Origin: Cupriavidus necator A5-1
GTDB lineage: Bacteria; Pseudomonadota; Gammaproteobacteria; Burkholderiales; Burkholderiaceae
Assembly (NCBI RefSeq): GCF_000744095.1
Contig: NZ_JQLI01000008.1
Location: forward strand, 2,976,001-3,040,000
DNA length: 64,000 nucleotides
Direction: 5' to 3'
Shown piece after piece: positions 58,771-64,000 of the stretch. Each line of letters begins with the position of its first letter. Positions within the stretch are counted from its first letter, which is position 1. Both the position numbers and the translations under genes were made by a program. The notes under the pieces were generated by a model. That model did not search any database. It saw only the letters and a program-made list of their open reading frames with translations, and was not told the origin of the DNA.

Positions 58771-60510
58771 TCAGCCTTTCTGGCTGGCAAGCGCCTGCGC
58801 GCGAATCGCGCTCAGTGTGGTGCGCGGCGTGATCACGTCGGGGTCCACACGGATCTCGATCAGCGTCGAGACCGGCGCGGCCAGCGCCTCGCGCAAGGCC
58901 GGCGCGAAGGCCTCGGTGGTGGTCACGATCTCGCCGCGGGCGCCATAGGCGCGTGCCAGCGCGGCAAAGTCCGGGTTATGCAGCTCGGTGCCGGATACAT
59001 GCCCCGGGTACTCGCGCTCCTGGTGCATGCGGATGGTGCCGTACATGCCGTTGTTGACGACGATAAACACCACCGGCGCCTGGTATTGCATCGACGTGGC
59101 CAGCTCCTGGCCGTTCATCAGGAAGCAGCCGTCGCCGGCCAGCGCGACCACGGTGCGCTGCGGGAAGGCGATCTTGGCGCCGATCGCAGCCGGCACGCCG
59201 TAGCCCATCGCACCGCTGGTCGGGGCCAGCTGGCCGCGCGCGCCGCTCACAAACGGGCGGTAGCGGAAATAGCGGTGCAGCCAGCCTGCATAGTTGCCGG
59301 CACCGTTGGTCACCACCGCATCGGCGGGCAGCATCTGGTCCAGCGTCCGGATCACCTCGGCCATGTCGACGCCCTGCCCCGTGAACGCCGGGGGCTGCAA
59401 GTAGCGTTCATAGTCGGCATGCGCGGCATCGGTCCAGGCTTTCCAGCGCGGCGTGGCGGCCGGCTGCAGCCCCGCGAGGCGCGCGGCGATGGCGGGCATC
59501 GACGCGTGGATCATCAGGTCGGCCTGGTAGACGCTGCCCAGTTCCTCCGGGCCGGCATGCACGTGGATCAGCGTCTGCGCCGGCCGCGGCGCGGCAATCA
59601 GCGAATAGCCGCCGGTGGTCATCTCGCCCAGCCGCGGGCCGATCGCCAGCACCAGGTCGGCATTGCGGATGCGCTCGGCCAGCGCCGGGTTGATGCCGAT
59701 GCCGACATCGCCGGCGTAGTTGGGATGCCGGTTGTCGAACAGGTCCTGGCCACGGAAGGCACAGCCCACCGGCAGCGAGAAACGTTCGGCAAAGGCCTGC
59801 AGGTCGGCGCACGCCGGCGGCGTCCAGCCGCTGCCGCCGGCCAGCACGAAGGGGCGCTCGGCGGCAGCGAGCATGTCCGTGAGCCGCGCCAGGTCGGCTT
59901 CGCCCGGCCAGCTCATCACGCGCTGGTAGGCATGCAGCTGCAGCACGGTGGCGGTCTGCGCCAGCATGTCCTCGGGCAGCGCCAGCACAACTGGCCCCGG
60001 GCGGCCCGAAGTGGCGGTCTGGTAGGCGCGTGCGATGTATTCGGGGATGCGTTCCACGCGGTCGATCTGCGCCACCCATTTGGCCATCTGGCCGAACATG
60101 CGGCGGTAGTCGATCTCCTGGAAGGCCTCGCGGTCCATGAAGTCGGTGCCAACCTGGCCGATAAACAGGATCATCGGCGTCGAGTCCTGGAAGGCCGTGT
60201 GCACGCCGATGCTGGCATTGGTCGCGCCGGGCCCGCGCGTGCAGAAGGCCAGCCCGGGGCGGCCGGTCAGCTTGCCGTAGGCTTCGGCCATCACCGCCGC
60301 CCCGCCCTCCTGGCGACAGATGATGAAGCGGATCTGGTCGCGGCGGCGGTGGAAGCCATCGAGCACCGCGAGGTAGCTTTCACCCGGCACGCCGAAGGCC
60401 AACTCGCCGCCGTGCGCCAGCAGCGCATCGACCAGGATATGGCCGCCCGGCAGCGGCGTGTCGCGATCGGAACCGTCTTGCTGGGTGGAAGTGGCCGGCG
60501 TCAATGACAT
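58771..60510 (-). CDS. Thiamine-pyrophosphate enzyme, acetolactate synthase large-subunit-like
   Basis: A 579-residue ThDP decarboxylase-fold enzyme. The activating Glu lies in the N-terminal IICRQEGGAAVMAEAYG. The central domain (LVLAIGPRLGEMTTGGYSLI) follows, and the C-terminal ThDP/Mg motif is VALAGDGCFLMNGQELATSM...VVFIVVNN. Related to acetolactate synthase, glyoxylate carboligase and benzoylformate decarboxylase types; a catabolic role is more likely since no ilvN/ilvC follows. Start 60510 has GAGGATGCTTCC upstream; a TTG at 60528 is alternative. Followed by rraA-type gene after 43 bp. Confidence 0.82.
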   Translation of the reverse strand: MSLTPATSTQQDGSDRDTPLPGGHILVDALLAHGGELAFGVPGESYLAVLDGFHRRRDQIRFIICRQEGGAAVMAEAYGKLTGRPGLAFCTRGPGATNASIGVHTAFQDSTPMILFIGQVGTDFMDREAFQEIDYRRMFGQMAKWVAQIDRVERIPEYIARAYQTATSGRPGPVVLALPEDMLAQTATVLQLHAYQRVMSWPGEADLARLTDMLAAAERPFVLAGGSGWTPPACADLQAFAERFSLPVGCAFRGQDLFDNRHPNYAGDVGIGINPALAERIRNADLVLAIGPRLGEMTTGGYSLIAAPRPAQTLIHVHAGPEELGSVYQADLMIHASMPAIAARLAGLQPAATPRWKAWTDAAHADYERYLQPPAFTGQGVDMAEVIRTLDQMLPADAVVTNGAGNYAGWLHRYFRYRPFVSGARGQLAPTSGAMGYGVPAAIGAKIAFPQRTVVALAGDGCFLMNGQELATSMQYQAPVVFIVVNNGMYGTIRMHQEREYPGHVSGTELHNPDFAALARAYGARGEIVTTTEAFAPALREALAAPVSTLIEIRVDPDVITPRTTLSAIRAQALASQKG

Positions 60511-60569
60511 GGAAGCATCCTCAGGCAAACGATTTCGGAAAGCGGTGCGCGGGTGCGCCGCGGTCGTCG

Positions 60570-61817
60570 CTAGGCAGCCGCCGCCGCGCCACGGCGCGAG
60601 CGGTTGCCGTTGCCCACGGTCACCGCGGTGAAGATCGACAGCAGCTGGAAGCCGCCGATCATGAAGAACACCCAGGCCGGCAGGCGCGCGTCCATCAGCG
60701 CGCCAAAGAACAGCGGGCCGCTCGCCAGGCCGATATCGAGCCCGGAATAGACCACGCCATAGACGCGCCCGGTGGCACCCGCGGGCGCGGCCGCGCGCAC
60801 CAGCAGGTCGCGCGAGGGTCCTGCGGTACCGGCGCCAAAGCCGATCAGGCCCATCAGCACTGGCACCAGCAGCCCCGGCACCACGTTCAGCCCGACCAGC
60901 ACCGCCATCAGGCCCGACACGGTGAAGCTGACCGCGATCAGCCGGTCATGATTGCTGGTGCGGCTGGCGGCAAACCCGCCGACGATCATGCCGCCGGCGC
61001 TGCACAGCATGTAGATGGTGTAGGAGGCAGTGGCCAGCGTGAACGGCATGCCGTACAGGTAGGTCAGCGCGGTGGGCGCAAAGCTCTGGATACCGGCGGC
61101 CGAGAACGTGGTCAGCAGGAAGAAGGCCCAGCACACCCATACCTGCGGCAAGCGCAGGAAGCCCAGCAGGCTGCCGCCGGCGGCCTTGGCCGCGGACCGG
61201 CCCACGGCGCCGTGCACTTCGCGCGGGTCCAGCACGTGGCGCAGCACCACCAATACGGCCAGCACGACAAAAGCCACCGCCGACGCCGCTGCCAGCGCCA
61301 CGCGCCAGCTGGCGAGGTTGGCGATGGTGACCAGGAACAGCGGCGCCGCGGCCCAGCCGAGGTTGCCGGAAATGCCGTGCACCGAGAACGCATGGCCCAG
61401 CCGCGGCTGCGACACATGCTTGTTCAGCAGGGTGAAGTCGGCAGGGTGGAACACGCCGTTGCCCAGCCCCGCCACCGCCGCCCCGAACAGCAGCGCGGCG
61501 TAGCCCCCGCTGGTCGACAACAGCAGTGCCGCAGTGCCCAGGAAGGCCAGGCCGGCGAACAGCACGGGCCGCGCGCCGAAGCGGTCCACGACGAAGCCCG
61601 AGGCCGTCTGCACCACCGCCGACACGGCAAAGAACACCGTCATCAGCAAACCCAGCTCGGCGTAGCTCAGGCCGAATTCCGCCTTGATCCACGGGAACAG
61701 CGGCGCCAGCAGCAGGTGATAGAAATGCGAGACCCCGTGCGCCAGCCCCACCAGCCCGATCACCTGGGCGTCATGACGAAGGGGATTGCGCGTGGGATCG
61801 AGTGCGGCGGTGGACAT
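60570..61817 (-). CDS. MFS transporter
   Basis: A 415-residue, 12-helix major facilitator. Helix 1 contains LVGLAHGVSHFYHLLLAPLFPWI, a YfcJ/FsmR-like start, and SGFVVDRFGARPVLFAGLA forms the helix 2-3 loop. A central basic loop has RHVLDPREVHG. The substrate is unknown; fosmidomycin-resistance-type exporters are relatives. Start 61817 (MSTAALD). It lies 60 bp before the TPP enzyme on the same strand and may be co-transcribed with it. Confidence 0.83.
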   Translation of the reverse strand: MSTAALDPTRNPLRHDAQVIGLVGLAHGVSHFYHLLLAPLFPWIKAEFGLSYAELGLLMTVFFAVSAVVQTASGFVVDRFGARPVLFAGLAFLGTAALLLSTSGGYAALLFGAAVAGLGNGVFHPADFTLLNKHVSQPRLGHAFSVHGISGNLGWAAAPLFLVTIANLASWRVALAAASAVAFVVLAVLVVLRHVLDPREVHGAVGRSAAKAAGGSLLGFLRLPQVWVCWAFFLLTTFSAAGIQSFAPTALTYLYGMPFTLATASYTIYMLCSAGGMIVGGFAASRTSNHDRLIAVSFTVSGLMAVLVGLNVVPGLLVPVLMGLIGFGAGTAGPSRDLLVRAAAPAGATGRVYGVVYSGLDIGLASGPLFFGALMDARLPAWVFFMIGGFQLLSIFTAVTVGNGNRSRRGAAAAA

Positions 61818-61872
61818 GGTGCTGGCGGTTGGTGGCTCTGCGGCAGGACGGGGATGCGGGGCGGCGGCGCAC

Positions 61873-61898
61873 AAAGAAAAACGCGGGCCGAAGCCCGC
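61873..61898 (-). terminator. Rho-independent terminator of the LytTR two-component operon
   Basis: On the minus strand, GCGGGC TTCG GCCCGC then GTTTTTCTTTG: a UUCG-capped stem with a T-run, 64 bp past the response-regulator stop and before the MFS start. Confidence 0.9.
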
Positions 61899-61961
61899 AT
61901 CATAGAGGAAAACCGCCCTTCGCTGCAGCCAGGTGGCGGCCACGCCGCCCGGCGGCATCCC

Positions 61962-62789
61962 TTACATCTGCTTGAACAGGTGCGCGTACTGCCGCGCCAC
62001 CGGCAGCAGTTCCGGCCGGTCGCGCAGCCGCAGCGACAGCCGGCCCAGCGACTGGTTGACCGCACTGGCCACGCAGGCGATGTTGACCACGGTGCCGCGG
62101 TGGACCTGCCAGAAGCGCTCCGGGTCCAGCTGCTGGGTCAGTTCGCGCAGGCTGGTGCGGATCAGCGCCTCGCCGTTGCTGGAGACCACGTTGACATACT
62201 TGTCGGTGGCTTCCAGGTAAATGACCTCGTCCACGGGGATGATGCGCACCTCCTGCCCCACCAGCGCCTTGATAAAGCGCAGGTACTGCCGCGGCGGCGC
62301 GCCGGGGGTGGCGTGCTCGAGCGACTCCAGGCGCGCCAGCAACTGCCCGAGGCGGTCGGTATCGAGCGTGTCGCTGCCGGACTCATCATCGTCGGCCGCA
62401 TCGGCGTCGTCGGCATCGGTCTGCAGCCGCTCCTTGAGGCGGTTCACCGTCGCCTCCAGCCGTTCGCGCTGGACCGGCTTGAGCACATAGTCCACCGCCG
62501 CGCGCTCGAAGGCCTCCAGCGCAAACTGGTCATACGCGGTAACAAAGACCACCAGCGGCGGCGTATCGAATTCGATCAGCTCGCGCGCCACGTCCATGCC
62601 GCTCATGCCCGGCATGCGGATATCCAGGAAGCACACGCGCGGCTGGTGCTCGCGCGCGGCGGCGAGCGCCGCCATGCCGTCGTGGACTACGGAAACGATA
62701 CGGGCCTCGGGCCACAGCGACTTCAGTTCGGATTCCAGCACGCGCGCCAGCAACGCTTCGTCGTCGGCAATCAGCAGGGTCGGGGTCAT
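61962..62789 (-). CDS. LytR/AlgR family response regulator (LytTR DNA-binding)
   Basis: A 275-residue response regulator. The receiver (1-~120) has Asp56 in VCFLDIRMPGMSG and Lys in YVLKPVQRERL. An acidic linker rich in Asp (residues ~138-155) joins a LytTR domain (RIIPVDEVIYLEATDKYVNV, then LDPERFWQVHRGTVVN). Paired with a LytS-type kinase encoded upstream on the same strand. Such systems often respond to nutrients such as pyruvate or peptides. Confidence 0.92.
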   Translation of the reverse strand: MTPTLLIADDEALLARVLESELKSLWPEARIVSVVHDGMAALAAAREHQPRVCFLDIRMPGMSGMDVARELIEFDTPPLVVFVTAYDQFALEAFERAAVDYVLKPVQRERLEATVNRLKERLQTDADDADAADDDESGSDTLDTDRLGQLLARLESLEHATPGAPPRQYLRFIKALVGQEVRIIPVDEVIYLEATDKYVNVVSSNGEALIRTSLRELTQQLDPERFWQVHRGTVVNIACVASAVNQSLGRLSLRLRDRPELLPVARQYAHLFKQM

Positions 62790-62869
62790 GGGGGGCTTGG
62801 GGGCTTGGTCCTGCGCTATCAGCGGCACCGCTCGGGGCGGCGCCTGTTGTGCTTGTCAGGGTGCGGCAG

Positions 62870-64000
62870 TCAGGGCCGCGGCATCGCCGGCGCCGACACC
62901 GGCATGCCCTCCGACACGGTGGTGGTGGTGACCGTCTGGGTGAGGGTCGGCGCATCCGCCGGCCGCGCCAGCGGCAGTGTCAGCCGCACCACCACGCCGC
63001 GCGGCGTGTTCTCTTCCATCTGCATGGTGGCCGACGCGCCGAAGATCCGCGCCAGCCGCTCGCGCACATGCGTGATGCCAAGGCCGGAGCCCTTGCCCGA
63101 GGCATGGCCAAAGCCCACGCCGGTATCCTCGATGATGACCTGCACCGCATCGTCCCCGGCCGCGCGCGCCGACAGCCGGATATGGCCGCCGATCATGCAG
63201 GGCTCGATGCCGTGCGTGACCGCGTTCTCCACCAGCGGCTGGATCAGCATGGGCGGGATCTCCACCTTCGCCAGCTCCCGCGGCAGGTCGATGTCGAACG
63301 AGAGCCGCTGGCCGAAGCGCATGGCCTGGATATCGAGGTAGCTGCGCAGCAGCTCGAACTCCTGCCGCAGCGTGCATTGCTCGGCGCGGGTGTGCGCCAG
63401 CGACATGCGCAGGAAGCCGATCAGGCGCTGCAAGAGCTGGCGCGCCGTGGGCGGGTCGGTGGCGATCAGGCCATCCAGGTTGGCCAGCGAATTGAACAGG
63501 AAGTGCGGCTCGATCTGCGCCTGCAACGCCATCAGCTGCGCGCGCACCAGCTGCTTTTCCGCTTCTTCGCGCTGCAGCGCGTCGAGCGCGGCCTGGCGCT
63601 CCAGGTAGGCGAGCTTCTCGCGCGACCAGTAGAAGTAGATCATCGAGGCCGAGGCCAGCATGCCCACCACCAGGCACATGCGCAGCATGTCGCCGGTTTC
63701 CGCGATCGACTTGGGCGGCAGCTCCAGCGCTACGCGCGTGGCCCAGCTGCCGATCACCACGCCGGCCGGCACCGCGGCCGCGGCCAGCAGCAGGAAGGGC
63801 CAGCGGCGCGGCCGGTCGTTCCACCAGATCAGCACGCGCGGGATATCTATCAGCAGCCAGATCGACAGGCCGATCAGCTGGCTGTAGACAAAGTTGTGCC
63901 ACAGCGTGCCGCCGGTCTGGAAGCCGTAGTTCAGGCTGACGGCGATGACCGTGTTCATGCACAGCACGAACAGCAGGTCGCGGCCGAGGATGGTGAGCCG
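62870..64000 (-). CDS. LytS/YehU-type sensor histidine kinase (5' end beyond the window)
   Basis: At least 376 residues, open to the window edge. About four membrane helices (LIGLSIWLLIDIPRVLIWW, LLLAAAAVPAGVVIGSW and others) are followed by a coiled segment (LERQAALDALQREEAEKQLV), the His_kinase motif QIEPHFLFNSLANLDGLIA with the phospho-acceptor His, and an ATPase with N box LIQPLVENAVTHGIEP and G box DTGVGFGHASGKGSGLGI. The C-terminus is Thr/Pro-rich. The first codons seen continue a membrane helix, so the true start lies beyond base 64000. Partner regulator is 80 bp downstream. Confidence 0.9.
   Translation of the reverse strand, partial: RLTILGRDLLFVLCMNTVIAVSLNYGFQTGGTLWHNFVYSQLIGLSIWLLIDIPRVLIWWNDRPRRWPFLLLAAAAVPAGVVIGSWATRVALELPPKSIAETGDMLRMCLVVGMLASASMIYFYWSREKLAYLERQAALDALQREEAEKQLVRAQLMALQAQIEPHFLFNSLANLDGLIATDPPTARQLLQRLIGFLRMSLAHTRAEQCTLRQEFELLRSYLDIQAMRFGQRLSFDIDLPRELAKVEIPPMLIQPLVENAVTHGIEPCMIGGHIRLSARAAGDDAVQVIIEDTGVGFGHASGKGSGLGITHVRERLARIFGASATMQMEENTPRGVVVRLTLPLARPADAPTLTQTVTTTTVSEGMPVSAPAMPRP

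Noticed and set aside
60504..63341. A 945-codon plus-strand open frame opposite the TPP enzyme, MFS and LytTR genes
   Set aside because: Its protein is rich in Arg, His and Gln with no domain sense. It is the mirror of strongly supported minus-strand genes, a common effect in high-GC DNA.

Overview
The window is about 65% GC, densely coded, and looks like a chromosomal segment of a Burkholderiales soil or plant-associated beta-proteobacterium, most likely Cupriavidus or a close relative. This rests on protein character (many LysR regulators, glyoxylate-shunt genes, single-operon catabolic clusters, Burkholderiales-type porin) and not on any database search. No rRNA, tRNA, CRISPR array, complete insertion sequence or prophage was seen.

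Layout. (1) 1-3.4 kb: tail of a heteromeric FAD amine or D-amino-acid dehydrogenase operon (three subunits, a further FAD oxidase and a RidA imine deaminase). (2) 3.5-6.7 kb: YihY/BrkB membrane protein, a small secreted protein and an aromatic-acid-type MFS carrier. (3) 7.0-17.0 kb: an aromatic catabolic island. A Rieske oxygenase, a glutamine-synthetase-like gamma-glutamyl ligase, a ferredoxin and a ferredoxin reductase form one operon, with a GntR regulator downstream. A class I glutamine amidotransferase-type hydrolase, a nitroreductase, an AraC regulator, a PnbB-like hydroxylaminobenzoate lyase and a LysR regulator lie beside it. TATGCAG-type operator repeats recur at three places. (4) 17.3-23.8 kb: a small protein with D-x-[YF]-T-D-G-A repeats divergent from a metal-type two-component system, then an AspT-like exchanger with a D-lactate dehydrogenase, and a LysR gene. 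(5) 23.9-35.9 kb: a 1155-residue cyclase/ATPase/TPR protein, a DMT exporter with its divergent LysR, a cupin/AhpD/DUF417 cassette holding a broken second AhpD gene, a secreted copper-radical-oxidase-like protein between two related hairpins, and an SbmA/YddA-type ABC protein.

(6) 35.9-47.6 kb: a second catabolic cluster with a striking layout. A LysR gene and a rightward operon (acyl-CoA ligase, MFS carrier, thiolase, DUF35 zinc-ribbon protein, isatin-hydrolase-like cyclase) face a leftward operon (porin, IorA-like and IorB-like 2-ketoacid:ferredoxin oxidoreductase). Both operons are preceded by the same 56-bp promoter (51 of 56 positions identical), in mirror orientation, containing an inverted repeat with the form of a LysR site and a sigma70 promoter with 17-bp spacing. 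(7) 47.7-64 kb: an LRAT-domain protein overlapping a small membrane protein, malate synthase, a haloacid dehalogenase, a LysR gene, a universal stress protein, a multiply frameshifted TpsB gene, isocitrate lyase, a gamma-glutamylcyclotransferase/RraA/TPP-enzyme operon, an MFS carrier, and a LytTR response regulator with a LytS-type kinase that runs off the window.

Together the genes describe an organism that takes up and degrades aromatic acids and amines. The glyoxylate shunt nearby is a general route for the C2 units such pathways yield. The most unusual elements are the mirrored-promoter regulon and the gamma-glutamylation/Rieske island with its recurring operators.
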